From Natrialba swarupiae (GTDB lineage: Archaea; Halobacteriota; Halobacteria; Halobacteriales; Natrialbaceae): DNA of 64,000 nt. Where the stretch lies: assembly GCF_008245225.1 (NCBI RefSeq), contig NZ_VTAW01000004.1, forward strand, positions 124,001 through 188,000, read 5' to 3'. Within the stretch, counting starts at the first letter, position 1. Every line of letters begins with the position of its first letter. A program made the translations under genes and the position numbers. Of this stretch, positions 7,781-17,372 are shown piece after piece. The notes beneath the pieces are model-generated. The model saw only the letters and a program-made list of their open reading frames with translations, was not told the origin of the DNA and did no database searches.

Positions 7781-8254
7781 CTACTTCGCTCGCCTAACGG
7801 CTCGCTTCGTTGCGACAGGGGCTTCCAAGTCAGCTTGGAAGCGTACCGTGGCAGAGGCTTGGTCAGCACCGCTCGGTTCGAGTGCAGGTTCACAGACTGC
7901 GCCGAGGTCTCGATTCTGGATACCTTCGAGATTTCCGACCACGATAAGCGCGTTACGCTCTTTTGCTTCCTCCACGATGGCGCGAGAAATCTTGTGGAGG
8001 CGGTCGTTCACTCGACGGTACTCCTTTGCCTTGACCGACTGGAGCGTGTCGTAGGCTCCCTTCTCTTGCAGACGAGTGTGGAGGTCGTGATGATGACGGC
8101 GGATACGGCGAATCTCTTCGCCGTGGAACTCGGTGTTGGAAGATGACAACGCCACCGACGTTGCTACCCACCGAACACCGAGGTCCACACGGATAACACC
8201 GTCGTACCCCTCGCTGACTTCCACCTCTTGCCGAACCGTCAGGTGCGCGTATTA
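7781..8254 (-). pseudogene. tnpB: Truncated TnpB (IS200/IS605-type) remnant
   Basis: The minus-strand reading HLTVRQEVEVSEGYDG..IRVDLGVRWVATSVAL followed later by IVVGNLEGIQNRD matches the RuvC-like core of TnpB RNA-guided nucleases. An in-frame stop (TAA) lies directly upstream of this segment, so the N-terminal half is missing. After GIQNRD the sequence does not continue into the expected second catalytic acid and zinc-finger region, which suggests an internal deletion. The reading frame ends at 7781. No tnpA is present. A hairpin follows at 7821-7842. The copy cannot encode a working nuclease. Confidence 0.8.
7821..7842. repeat. Hairpin inside the tnpB remnant 3' end
   Basis: GCTTCCAA and TTGGAAGC form a perfect 8-bp stem around the loop GTCAGC. 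It lies at the 3' end of the tnpB remnant, where IS605-group elements carry right-end hairpins and the guide-RNA scaffold. Assignment to that structure is inference. Confidence 0.45.
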
Positions 8255-8365
8255 CATCGGACGGATGGCTGCGGGTACAGCTGGTTCGGATTTCGTCGGT
8301 GCGTTCGGTTCCGGAAACGCGGCTATTCGCAGCTAGCTACGAGGAATACGTTCTGCGACCGACCG

Positions 8366-8391
8366 TCCATCGTTACAGCAGTCCGTACCAG
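8366..8391. repeat. Family A hairpin element, end fragment
   Basis: These 26 bases match one end of the 88-bp element at 30223-30310 at 23 of 26 positions. Only this end is recognisable; the rest is degenerate or replaced. It lies 15 nt beyond the stop of the lipoprotein gene, with the conserved end facing that gene, as in two other copies. Confidence 0.55.
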
Positions 8392-8406
8392 TCATCACAA
8401 ACCGGA

Positions 8407-9795
8407 TCAGTCGTCGTCTTCTTCCTCTTCGGCTGCATCCGCGGCGTAGGCTTCGATGTCGTCGTTCGCGAGCGGGAACCGGTCCATCGCTCCGTCTTCG
8501 CCGGGAAGCGTCCGCGTCTCGAGAACGCCCTCGTCGGCCTCGTCGACGCCCCCCCACTCCGCGTAGTAGTTGCCTAACTGTCGCTCCGGATCGTACAACG
8601 TGAGTTCCTCGGCGGGGAACGAGTTCAGATCGCCGGTATCGGTCGTGATTCGAACGTCACCTCCCTCGAAGACGTTCAGAAAGATCTCGGTCGCGGGCGC
8701 GCCGTCGATGATGTAGCTCGAGGACGACTCGAACCGGTTCAGTTCGAACCGGTCGATGAAGGCACCGTCCTCGTTCGACCGAACCGAACCGTTGATCTCA
8801 CACTCGGTGACGGTCGCCGAGTACTCGCTTCTGATGTCGATCGCCAGGTTCGAGTCGGGCTTCGAGTCGACGACGCAGCTTTCGACGTCGCCGCTTCCGG
8901 TGACGTTGATTCCCTGGCTCACTTCACAGTCACGCAAAAGCACGTTGTTCAGGCCCACTGTCCCCTCGATCGTACTGTCGACGACCCAGCCGGAGTTGCT
9001 CCGAAGATCGTTGTAGAACCGGCAGTCCTGAGCGTTGATAGACGGACCACGGACGACGTCGTAGAACCGGCACTCACTCGCCGACAGTTCGTGGACCAGT
9101 TCGTCGTTGAAGACGCTCTCGTGGGCGCTCGTCGGGCCGCCGAGCGATCCGTTGACGGTGCAGTAGTTCAGGTCCATCACTGACTCCTCGTAGGCCTCCC
9201 GCGTTTCGTCCTCGTACTCGTCCTCGACGTCCTCGTCGTACTCGTCGTACGCGACGAGACGGGAGTACTCGATCTCGTCGGGGATCTCGAGGGTCGCGTT
9301 CCAGAACCCCGGCGGGCCATCGCCCAGCAGGAAGTGAAGCGTCCCCCGGACGGTGAACGATCTGGCCTCGGGCATCACGATTTCGATCACGGTGTCCTCG
9401 TCGGACTCTCCGACGTAGGTGTACGTCTTGGTCAGGAACTCGCCCTCGATGTCCGCGTACTCGACGTCCGGCTGGACCGTGTACTTTCCCGACTCGATGC
9501 CGATGACGTCGCCGGAGTCGAGGGAATCGTACGCGTCCTGTAACGTCTCGTAGTCCGCCTCTGCACTCGAGCCAACGACGAAGTCGGGTTCGGGCGGTTC
9601 GGTCTCGTCGGTCTCCGCCGCTTCGTCTTCCGCTTCGTCGTCGCCGTTCCCGTTGCCGTTCCCGTTGCCGTTCCCGCCGCCATTGCCCTGATCGAGTCGG
9701 TCGCTGAGACACCCAGCCAGTCCAGCGACGGCACCACTCGATCCGAGTAAGAACGCTCGTCGCCGTAGCCCGTCCGTCTCCAGTAACTCACCCAT
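8407..9795 (-). CDS. Tat-exported lipoprotein with beta-helix-like domain
   Basis: The 462-residue precursor begins with a twin-arginine signal (RRRAFLLGSSG) and a lipobox LAGC with C29, so it should be lipid-anchored outside the cell. A Gly/Asn then Asp/Glu-rich linker follows. The mature part has short repeated strands typical of right-handed parallel beta-helices (ECRFYDV, DCRFYND, STIEGTV, DCEVSQGINV, ECEINGSV). These folds bind or cleave polysaccharides, but no catalytic residues are recognisable. The ATG at 9795 was chosen over 9921 because it places the RR motif near the N-terminus. Substrate unknown. Confidence 0.8.
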   Translation of the reverse strand: MGELLETDGLRRRAFLLGSSGAVAGLAGCLSDRLDQGNGGGNGNGNGNGNGDDEAEDEAAETDETEPPEPDFVVGSSAEADYETLQDAYDSLDSGDVIGIESGKYTVQPDVEYADIEGEFLTKTYTYVGESDEDTVIEIVMPEARSFTVRGTLHFLLGDGPPGFWNATLEIPDEIEYSRLVAYDEYDEDVEDEYEDETREAYEESVMDLNYCTVNGSLGGPTSAHESVFNDELVHELSASECRFYDVVRGPSINAQDCRFYNDLRSNSGWVVDSTIEGTVGLNNVLLRDCEVSQGINVTGSGDVESCVVDSKPDSNLAIDIRSEYSATVTECEINGSVRSNEDGAFIDRFELNRFESSSSYIIDGAPATEIFLNVFEGGDVRITTDTGDLNSFPAEELTLYDPERQLGNYYAEWGGVDEADEGVLETRTLPGEDGAMDRFPLANDDIEAYAADAAEEEEDDD

Positions 9796-10047
9796 AACTT
9801 CTCGAAGTAACGAATCAGTAATAAATGTTGTTCGTCCGGCGTACGGCTCGTCGAACTGGTTACCGTGTCGACGTATCACTGCTGTCGCTGATGGCTGTGG
9901 TCCCGTCGAGACTCGTGTCAACCGTCCACGAGACCGAACCGCTCGGACGGTGTAAAAAACGCATACCGTCGAAGGCGGCTGTCGACCGCCGGTGGCGGTA
10001 GTCGGACGGAACGTTCAACAGCGCGTCGGTCCAAGCGACTGCAGAGG

Positions 10048-11331
10048 ATGGTAAACGAGGCGCAGTTGCCCGGGATCGAGCGATCCGAGAACGACGACCG
10101 GATCGTCTGTCACGTCGACGCCGACTGTTTTTACGCCTCCTGTGAGCGACTGCGCGAACCTGCCCTGCGCGGGGAACCGGTCGTCGTCGGCATGGGGTAC
10201 GAACCCGGCGACACGGTCGGCGCGGTCGCCACCGCGAGTTACGAGGCCCGCGAGTTCGGCGTCGAGAGCGCACAGGCGATCTCGACGGCGCTCGAGCGAC
10301 TCCCCCGGCGGAAACCGCTCGAGAACGGGGCGAACGATACGGACCTCGAGCGGTCGGAGACTGGCTACTATCGCCCGGTGGACATGGACTACTACGAGTC
10401 GGTTGCTGTGGACGTTCGGGAGATCCTCCACGACTGCGCCGACGTCGTTCGCGAGGTGAGCATCGACGAGGCGTACCTGGACGTGACCGAGCGAACGGCC
10501 TGGGAGGTCGCGGACGGCTTCGCTCGTCACATCACGGACCGAATTCGGCGGGAGGTCGGCGTCACTGTGAGCGTCGGCGTTGCGCCGACGATGAGCGCGG
10601 CCAAGATCGCCAGCGATTTCGATAAACCCGACGGGCTCACCGTCGTCCGACCCGGCGAGGTTCGGGAGTTCCTCGCTCCCCTCGAGGTCGACCTGCTCCA
10701 CGGCGTCGGCCCGGTAACGGCGCGAGAGCTCCGTGAGATGGGCCTCGAGACGGCAGGCGACGTCGCAGTGACGGATCCCGAACCGCTGATCGATCGCTTC
10801 GGCGAGCGCGGCCGTGAACTGTACGACCGCGCCCGGGGCGAAGACGACCGCCGGGTCGAGCCGAAAGGCGAGCCCAAGAGCTTCTCGCGAGAATCAGCGT
10901 TCGCCGACGCGGTGGCGGAGCCAGACCCCAAGTACGAACAGATCGAAACGCTCGCTTCGGCCGTCGCCGATCGCGCACGCCGCGAGGGTGCACTCTACCG
11001 GACCGTCGGCGTCAAAGCGGTTCTCCCGCCGTACGACGTCAATACGCGCGAGCGCTCTCTCCCCGGACCGGTCGACGATCCCGACCTCGTCGACCGCATC
11101 GCCCGGCAGCTGTTCGCGGAGTTCGACTCAGCCCCCGTTCGAAAGCTCGGTGTGAGAGTCTCGAACTTAGAGTTCGCCGCGACCGATCAGGCGAGTCTGG
11201 ATGGCTGGGAGGCGGCGTCGACGGAGGCGACGGCGGACGAACCAGAGACTGGGGAGGCTGAATCCGACGACGGAGAACCGACGCGGCCGGCCACGACCGA
11301 CGGACAAACGTCGTTGAACGACTTCTCGTAA
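10048..11331 (+). CDS. dinB: DNA polymerase IV (Y-family, translesion)
   Basis: This error-prone polymerase bypasses DNA lesions. The 427-residue product has the Y-family core: D24 and D26 in VDADCFYASCE, and D140/E141 in SIDEAYLDV, the metal-binding carboxylates. The HhH thumb region (LLHGVGPVTARELREMG) and little-finger domain follow. An acidic linker leads to a C-terminal PCNA-interacting peptide, QTSLNDFS. An insert of about 30 residues at about 88-115 is rich in charged residues. It is convergent with nothing and followed by the J-protein. Confidence 0.95.
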   Translation: MVNEAQLPGIERSENDDRIVCHVDADCFYASCERLREPALRGEPVVVGMGYEPGDTVGAVATASYEAREFGVESAQAISTALERLPRRKPLENGANDTDLERSETGYYRPVDMDYYESVAVDVREILHDCADVVREVSIDEAYLDVTERTAWEVADGFARHITDRIRREVGVTVSVGVAPTMSAAKIASDFDKPDGLTVVRPGEVREFLAPLEVDLLHGVGPVTARELREMGLETAGDVAVTDPEPLIDRFGERGRELYDRARGEDDRRVEPKGEPKSFSRESAFADAVAEPDPKYEQIETLASAVADRARREGALYRTVGVKAVLPPYDVNTRERSLPGPVDDPDLVDRIARQLFAEFDSAPVRKLGVRVSNLEFAATDQASLDGWEAASTEATADEPETGEAESDDGEPTRPATTDGQTSLNDFS

Positions 11332-11441
11332 CTAGTCTGACGAGATCGACGACCACTCCCTCGTGGACGTCGTCCGACAGAACATCGAAATTATAACCCT
11401 CCGCTTGTAATTCAGGAGCAGACCAAGGTTCCCGATCCGTC

Positions 11442-12911
11442 ATGACAGCAGACTTTTACGATCTTCTCGAGATTCCTCCCGACGCCTCCGCCGAGGAGGT
11501 CAAAGAGGCCTATCGCGAGAAGGTCAGGATCTACCACCCGGACGTCAACGACGACGACCGGGCCCGGTCGCAGTTCACCGCGGTCAAGAAGGCAAACGAC
11601 GTTCTCGGTGATCCGGTCGAACGGCGAGCCTACGACCGATTGGGACACGAGACGTACGTCGCGAAACGAACGAGCGGGATTCCCTCGCCCGACGTCTGGG
11701 CGGATACGGATTCCGACTCGTCGACCGACGACGAACCCAAGGCGGCCGACGATGACGGAGGGGCGTCCAACGGGAGCGGAGAGAACGGAAGCGAGAGAAG
11801 AGGTGGCGACCGAGAAACGGAGGCCGACGAACCGTCCGACTCGAGTCGAACGACCCGGTCGCGGTTCGACTCGCGGGGGACCGAATCGGTCGGCAGGTCC
11901 GGAGCCGACGACGGTACGACGACGAAGACGGACGGAACTGAACGGACGGATACGACCAACACAGGTAGAACGAGTTCCACCAGGCACGGAGAGTCGGGGA
12001 CAACCAACACGGACGGAACCGCGTCGACCGACACCGGAACACGTACAGCCAGGGCTGGCGGGGCGAAGACGGCAGAAACCGGTGGGACAGCGTCGTCGGG
12101 ACGAAGCGTCAGTTCGACGGACGGAGGGACGGCGAAGGGCCACCGACCGGGCGGGGACGCGACCAGTCGAGGAGCGGCGTCTCACTCGAGCCGGGACACT
12201 GCCGGTGCGAGCGTCGATGCCTCGCCTGCGGCCGGCAGGAACCCCGTCGTTCGCTGGTGGCGCCGCCAGAACTTCGCGCTCCCGCTGATCTGGCTCTCGG
12301 TGCTCGTCTACGCGATCGGGCTCGGACAGTACGCTCTGACGAACGAATCGGCCGTCGGGAGCCTCCGCGACGAACTCGCCGCCGTTGGCGCGAGTGCCGG
12401 CGGCCTGTGGACGGTCCTCTCGAGCGATCGGTACGGCCTCGAGACGCCGCTTTCGTTCGTCACGACGGTCGAGCCCGTCACACCGATGCTCGCGTCTCCA
12501 CAGTGGTATCTCGTGCTCGCCGGGGTCGTCGTGGCCGCCACCGTGGCGGTCGTTCTGACGCGTCCGATCCGTCGGGAGCGTCTCTGGGCGCCTATATCGA
12601 TGGACGAGACGATACTCGTCTCCGCCGCGCTCGTCGTTTCGACGGGGCTGATCGGCGGTCCACTGCTGGCGGGTGCGATCCTCATGCCGTTTCTGTTCAG
12701 CGTCGTCGTCTATCACACGAGACGCGGACCGGGGTGGACGCCGTCGTATCTGTACGTCCTCCCGGTCCTCGCCCCAGCGGCCGGCTTCGTCGTCTCGGCG
12801 GCCGGCTATGCGACGCTTCCGATCGAACTGGTCGCGTTCGTCGTTTTGCCCGTCGTTGGCGCGCTCGGATTGCCGCTCCGGGCGACCGTCAGAAAACACT
12901 TCAACCGCTGA
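11442..12911 (+). CDS. Membrane-anchored J-domain protein
   Basis: The N-terminal J-domain (about residues 3-68) carries the HPD motif (H32-P33-D34 in YHPDVND), which stimulates DnaK ATPase. A very hydrophilic Ser/Thr/Asp/Gly-rich linker of about 190 residues follows. The last 215 residues hold about six hydrophobic segments, so the J-domain should be tethered at the cytoplasmic face of the membrane. It lacks the zinc-finger and C-terminal domains of true DnaJ. A TATA-like AAATTATAACC lies about 50 nt upstream. The dedicated client or partner is not evident. Confidence 0.85.
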   Translation: MTADFYDLLEIPPDASAEEVKEAYREKVRIYHPDVNDDDRARSQFTAVKKANDVLGDPVERRAYDRLGHETYVAKRTSGIPSPDVWADTDSDSSTDDEPKAADDDGGASNGSGENGSERRGGDRETEADEPSDSSRTTRSRFDSRGTESVGRSGADDGTTTKTDGTERTDTTNTGRTSSTRHGESGTTNTDGTASTDTGTRTARAGGAKTAETGGTASSGRSVSSTDGGTAKGHRPGGDATSRGAASHSSRDTAGASVDASPAAGRNPVVRWWRRQNFALPLIWLSVLVYAIGLGQYALTNESAVGSLRDELAAVGASAGGLWTVLSSDRYGLETPLSFVTTVEPVTPMLASPQWYLVLAGVVVAATVAVVLTRPIRRERLWAPISMDETILVSAALVVSTGLIGGPLLAGAILMPFLFSVVVYHTRRGPGWTPSYLYVLPVLAPAAGFVVSAAGYATLPIELVAFVVLPVVGALGLPLRATVRKHFNR

Positions 12912-13006
12912 GACGCCTTTCAGTTCCGGTTCTGGCTCGACTGTCCCGTCTCTGGGACTGTACCGGCCACTCGTGACGGGATCCCGTCGAGTCGTGGCGC
13001 TGGACG

Positions 13007-13666
13007 CTACCCGACCAACGTCGCGACGCCTTTCGTCTGGCGGTAATCGCTGGCGAGAATCGCCTCGAGGCGCTCGACAAGCGCCTCCCGATCCCCGGCC
13101 TCCCACGCCGAGGGGTCGTTGATCGGGACGACCATGAATCCTCGCCCGCGGATCTCTCGGGCGTGCAGATCGGCCATGTCGAGTTCGATTCGGCCCCGCT
13201 GGGTCGTATACTCGCGGAGAACGTGATCGGTGGCTCGCTCGCCGACCGGAAGAAGAATGTGGGCGTTGATCGCGCGGAGTTCGGCGTCGAAGAACCGCTC
13301 CAGTTCGTCGTACTCCGCCTGGGTCGGCTCGTGGCCGTTCGGGAGACAGCACATGTGAACGTAGTTCCAATACAGGTTCTCGAGGTCGGGCTCCCGTTCT
13401 GAGCCGTCGACGAATCCGGTCTCGCGGAAGACGTCCTGGATCGCGAGTCCAGAGTCCGTCTCTGTAAAGGGAACGCCGGTTCGTTTGCCGCCGTGAACGC
13501 CGGGATGATCGCCGATAACGTGAAAGTCGGCGTTGGCGTCACCGTAGCCGAACGCAGCCGTGCGTTCGTCTGGACCGGTTCGATCGAACGGTGGACGAAG
13601 GCCGAACGGGTTGCTCGTCCTGTCGGTGACGTTCTTCACGGCTCCGGGAACGATCCCATCGGTCAT
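13007..13666 (-). CDS. Uracil-DNA glycosylase superfamily protein
   Basis: The 219-residue product has the layout of the UDG superfamily: an active-site-like loop FHVIGDHPGVHGG, then NYVHMCCLPNGHEPT, then a C-terminal HILLPVGERATDHVL. Glycosylases of this type remove uracil or damaged bases. The usual GEAPG motif is altered to GDHPG, so substrate and activity are uncertain. The ATG at 13666 is preferred to 14038 because the earlier residues overlap the NikR-like gene upstream and are Arg-rich. Confidence 0.8.
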   Translation of the reverse strand: MTDGIVPGAVKNVTDRTSNPFGLRPPFDRTGPDERTAAFGYGDANADFHVIGDHPGVHGGKRTGVPFTETDSGLAIQDVFRETGFVDGSEREPDLENLYWNYVHMCCLPNGHEPTQAEYDELERFFDAELRAINAHILLPVGERATDHVLREYTTQRGRIELDMADLHAREIRGRGFMVVPINDPSAWEAGDREALVERLEAILASDYRQTKGVATLVG

Positions 13667-13914
13667 AACGGTCGCGGTTGTGGTCGGGCTGGCGAAGAGA
13701 CCGAAAGTGGCGCGTCGAGTTCCGGATCGGTGACCGATCCCGGCGGACACTCTGCAGCCAGAACGGCAACTGTCGCGATGGTATTTGTCGGTCGTGACCG
13801 TCCGATTCGACCGCAGTTCCTCGCCTGCGTTTGTAGTGGATCTGGAGTACAGCGGTACATGGCCGATTCGCTCGGTGATATACCCCTCGAGATTCACAGC
13901 GCGTGAGAGATCGG

Positions 13915-14307
13915 CTACGGATCGGTTCGTAACAGCGTTACGGAGACGCGCCCGACGGCGTCGAAGTCCTTCAATCGATAGACGAGCGATCGGATCTGGT
14001 CGGCCGAGCCGTGACAGAAGACGGTCTCGAGACACCACTCGCCGTGGTGGACGTGACAGGTGGTGTCGATCTCGGCTTGAAACTCGTGTTGGATCTCGTG
14101 GAGGTCTTCGATAATCTCGTCGTGGACGTAGTCGAAGACGACCGTCGCCGCGACCTGTCCGCGTGCGCGCTCGAGTCGGTGATGGGACTCGACGTACTCC
14201 TGGATCGCCTCACGCAGCGCCCGCGAGCGAGAGTCCAGCCCTTCCGCCTGCCAGGTTCGGTCGAACTCCGCGAGCATCTCCTCGGGGACGTTCAGGCTCG
14301 TTCGCAT
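13915..14307 (-). CDS. NikR-like ribbon-helix-helix metal regulator
   Basis: The 130-residue product is a CopG/NikR-type repressor. The ribbon-helix-helix is MRTSLNVPEEMLAEFD plus the following helices to about residue 45. A C-terminal ACT-like metal-binding domain follows. NikR nickel ligands have counterparts: H74, H85, H87 and C92 in the CHVHHGEWCLE segment. No nickel transporter or hydrogenase is nearby; upstream on the same strand is ctaA, 54 nt away. The target is therefore unknown and the metal could be other than nickel. Confidence 0.85.
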   Translation of the reverse strand: MRTSLNVPEEMLAEFDRTWQAEGLDSRSRALREAIQEYVESHHRLERARGQVAATVVFDYVHDEIIEDLHEIQHEFQAEIDTTCHVHHGEWCLETVFCHGSADQIRSLVYRLKDFDAVGRVSVTLLRTDP

Positions 14308-14361
14308 ACGCTCCCCTTCGGGCGACGTGGAGAAAGATTCGGCGATCGAAAGCGGACGTCG

Positions 14362-15246
14362 TTACCGCGAGAGTGCGTTCGCCTCCCGACTCGAGGCGGA
14401 CGGGACGAGCCAGATACCGGCGAGAAACGCGACCATGAGGATCGCGGCGAACACGAGATAGAGGTCGTCGAGTACGGGGTTGAGCGTCATCACGGCACGT
14501 CGACCGAGGAAGACGACGACGAACGTGAGCATCACCACGCCGGCCAACAGTCCGAGTAGCCGTCGATTCGAGAGCCGTCGCCGACCGATCATGACCGCGA
14601 CGATTGCTGCGGCGAGCAACGCGAGCGTCACGCCGTACTGGGCCATCTGGACGGACGGCGAGTACTCGGTGATGTCGGTGACGACGATCGGACTCAACGC
14701 GACGTGAAGTGGCAACGACACGGCACCGAGCGCCAGCGCCCCTCGCAGGTGACGTCTCGTCAGCGACGACTCCCAGACGAGAACGGTCGCGACGACGAAC
14801 AGCGCGAAGATGAGCACCGCCGTCCAGAAGTGCAACGAGAGGATCGTCATCTCGTACTGGAGGACCGTCTCGCGCCCGAGGACGACCTGAATCGGCGTCA
14901 GGACCATGCCGAGGACGACGAGCGCGGCGACGCGCGTATCGATACTCGGACTCCGCCAGGCCGCCAGCGCGGAGCCGATGATCGCAAAGCCGGCGAACAT
15001 CGCGACGAACCGGTGGAACCACTCGTAGAAACTCGGGAGGTTCGCCGGAAACAGGTCGAACGGGCCGGCGTCACACTGGGGCCAGTTGGCCTCGCAGGCC
15101 AGCCCAGAACCGGTCGCCTTCGCCGCGACGCCGAGTAAGATCGTCGCGGCGACCAGCACGAGCGTCGTCGCGAGCAGGTGCGGGAAGCCGACTCGAGCGA
15201 TTAGCTGACGGAACCGCGAACCGCCGGATGGACGTTCTGACGACAC
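14362..15246 (-). CDS. ctaA: Heme A synthase (COX15/CtaA family)
   Basis: CtaA oxidises the C8 methyl of heme O to make heme A for terminal oxidases. The 294-residue membrane protein has about eight hydrophobic segments. The N-terminal external loop carries the cysteine pair in GSGLACEANWPQCDAG. Heme-ligand histidines appear in EWFHR and LSLHFWTA. It uses a GTG start at 15246 with a TATA-like CCTAAATATGG about 35 nt upstream. The NikR-like regulator follows. No oxidase subunits are in the window. Confidence 0.92.
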   Translation of the reverse strand: MSSERPSGGSRFRQLIARVGFPHLLATTLVLVAATILLGVAAKATGSGLACEANWPQCDAGPFDLFPANLPSFYEWFHRFVAMFAGFAIIGSALAAWRSPSIDTRVAALVVLGMVLTPIQVVLGRETVLQYEMTILSLHFWTAVLIFALFVVATVLVWESSLTRRHLRGALALGAVSLPLHVALSPIVVTDITEYSPSVQMAQYGVTLALLAAAIVAVMIGRRRLSNRRLLGLLAGVVMLTFVVVFLGRRAVMTLNPVLDDLYLVFAAILMVAFLAGIWLVPSASSREANALSR

Positions 15247-15402
15247 GATCGTTCGATCCGAGGTTAGGACCTGCCATATTTAGGTGTCTCGAGTCGTTCT
15301 CAGTTCGCTGGAATCGTCTCGTCGAACTCGCGTTCGTCCGGCAACCGCCTGCCATTGACTGGTGTCCGACAGTATCAAGAGTCGGCCTCCCGACCACCCG
15401 GC

Positions 15403-16512
15403 ATGGACAAACGCGAGCGCCTCGAGGCGTTCCTCGAGCGCCACGATCTCGACGCGATCTGGTTCGCGCGCCCGAACTCGTTCGCCTGGCTTACCGGCGG
15501 GAACAACGTCGTCGACCGCGAAGGTGACGCCGGCGTCGCCGCCGCTGGTTACGACGGCGAGACCGTGACGGTCCTGACCGACAACATCGAGGCCGATCGG
15601 ATCGCCGCCGAGGAACTCCCCGACCTCGAGTCGGTCGACGTCACGCTCGAGGAGTTCCCGTGGCACGCCTCGTCACTCGCCGAGACGATCGGGGGCCGCG
15701 TCGGAGCCGACGAACGAGTGGCGGCGGACATCGACGTCCCAGGCCTCGAAGACGTCGATATGGCGTCGATTCGCCAGCCGCTGACCGACCGCGACCGCGA
15801 GCGCTATCGCGAACTCGGGGAGGATACCGCCGCCGCAGTCGAGTCGGTCTGTCGACAGCTTCGCTCCTCCGACACCGAACACGAGGTCGCCTCGGCCCTG
15901 CTGGTTTCGCTCTCGGCACGCGATATCGAGGCACCGGTCGTCCTCGTCGGCGGCACCGAGCGCGCACAGCAGTATCGCCACTACACGCCGACGGCGGACG
16001 AACTCGGCGACTACGCGCTCATCTCGGTGACGGCACAGCGCGGGGGACTCCACGCGAGTTGTACTCGGACCGTCGCGTTCGACCCACCCGAGTGGCTCGA
16101 GGAGCGCCACAAGGCCGCCACCCGCGTCGAGACGACGGCGCTGGCGGCGACCCGTGACGTTGCGAAGGCCGGTGGCGCTGCGGCTGACGTATTCGGGGCG
16201 ATCCAGGACGCCTACGCCGACGTGGGCTACGACGGCGAGTGGGAACATCACCACCAGGGCGGTGCGGCCGGCTTCGCCGGGCGGGAGTGGATCGCAACCC
16301 CAGACAGCGACGAGCCAGTCGTCGAACCGATGGCGTACGCCTGGAACCCGACGGTACAGGGCGCGAAAAGCGAGGACACCGTCCTCGTCGCCGACGGCGA
16401 ACTCGAGGTGTTGACCCGATCGGGCAACTGGCCGACGGCGAGCGTCACGGCCATCGATCGGGATCTCACGCTCGAGCGGCCGAAACCGCTGGTGCTCGAA
16501 GACGAGGACTGA
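15403..16512 (+). CDS. M24-fold (Xaa-Pro peptidase-like) protein lacking metal ligands
   Basis: The 369-residue product has a creatinase-type N-terminal domain (about 1-130) and a pita-bread C-terminal domain. In active M24 peptidases two Asp, one His and two Glu bind two metals. Here the first Asp region reads ALISVTAQRGG and the second reads LHASCTRTV, so both Asp are replaced by Ser. His remains in HHHQGG and a Glu in SEDTVLV. Peptidase activity is therefore unlikely. The ATG at 15403 (MDKRERLEAFLERH) matches the family start better than 15355. Confidence 0.8.
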   Translation: MDKRERLEAFLERHDLDAIWFARPNSFAWLTGGNNVVDREGDAGVAAAGYDGETVTVLTDNIEADRIAAEELPDLESVDVTLEEFPWHASSLAETIGGRVGADERVAADIDVPGLEDVDMASIRQPLTDRDRERYRELGEDTAAAVESVCRQLRSSDTEHEVASALLVSLSARDIEAPVVLVGGTERAQQYRHYTPTADELGDYALISVTAQRGGLHASCTRTVAFDPPEWLEERHKAATRVETTALAATRDVAKAGGAAADVFGAIQDAYADVGYDGEWEHHHQGGAAGFAGREWIATPDSDEPVVEPMAYAWNPTVQGAKSEDTVLVADGELEVLTRSGNWPTASVTAIDRDLTLERPKPLVLEDED

Positions 16513-16662
16513 TCGGGTCGACTGTCTCCGTCGAAAGTTGGTCGGTGTCAAAACGATATCCGGACGGTACCCGTAGCGATCGACCGGGAACGACCGTCTC
16601 GAGGCTGGTGTCTCCTCGAGACTGGAGACGCGTAACCCAGGCCCGGTGGCCCGAGGCTCTTC

Positions 16663-17259
16663 TCAGACGGGGTCGTCGCCGTCGGCGTTCGTGTCGTCTT
16701 CGTCGTCCGTCGGTTCGTCGGTATCGGCGTCGGACGACTCGTCCTCGAGGGGAGAGACGTCGTCGACCGTGATCGTCACCGGCTCGACGTCGTCGTCGAA
16801 CGCCGGGTCGGGTTCGCTCCGACGCTCGAGGACGCGGTCGAGCGTGAAGATCGTGTTGAGCTCCTGTTGGACCTGATCGGCGACGCCGCCGACGAGTTCA
16901 CTCGGCTGGATCGCGGTGTACTCGTAGGGGTTGTTTCCGGCACCCTCGCTTGCACGTTTCTCACGCGTAACGCGGTCTTCTTCGTGGAGTTCCGCGAGCG
17001 CCTCCCGAACCGTACTCGGGTAGAGACCGGTCCCCTTCGCGACCTCCTCGGAGGTGCTGCCGGGGTTCGCCAGCAGGTGAATGTAGATCTTGGCTCGCGT
17101 CTCCGTATCGAGAATCCACGAGAGCAGATCGACGATTCGCTGGTCGACCTCGTCAGCCGTGGTTCGCTCGTCGCCCTCGAAGATGTCCTCTACGTCGTGT
17201 GCCCGGTACTCCCCGTCGTCTCCACGCTCCTGGTGGTCGTCGGTATCGTCCGGATCCAT
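16663..17259 (-). CDS. Winged-helix transcriptional regulator
   Basis: The 198-residue cytoplasmic protein has a central winged helix at about residues 40-115 (DTETRAKIYIHLLANPGSTS, then GTGLYPSTVREALAEL as the recognition region). It is followed by the NPYEYTAI wing and a dimerising helix. The N-terminus is hydrophilic and the C-terminal 50 residues form an acidic tail. It resembles TrmB/MarR-like haloarchaeal regulators. It stands alone and its targets are not evident. Confidence 0.8.
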   Translation of the reverse strand: MDPDDTDDHQERGDDGEYRAHDVEDIFEGDERTTADEVDQRIVDLLSWILDTETRAKIYIHLLANPGSTSEEVAKGTGLYPSTVREALAELHEEDRVTREKRASEGAGNNPYEYTAIQPSELVGGVADQVQQELNTIFTLDRVLERRSEPDPAFDDDVEPVTITVDDVSPLEDESSDADTDEPTDDEDDTNADGDDPV

Positions 17260-17372
17260 GACCTCTCGTAGGGGACAAAGTCTCGAGTGGGGTTAAAGCT
17301 TTGTAGGCCGCTGAACCGGGCCTTCGACGTACCCCTATTCCCCGCCACGATCGAAGTGATCCTAGTACCCTC

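Noticed and set aside
9630-9690. GGNGNG-type simple repeat
   Set aside because: It is the Gly/Asn linker following the lipobox of the Tat lipoprotein, a common haloarchaeal spacer.
11412-13370. 652-codon minus-strand frame opposite the J-domain gene
   Set aside because: Composition is Arg/Pro/Gly-rich and antisense-like. The plus strand has a J-domain and membrane helices.
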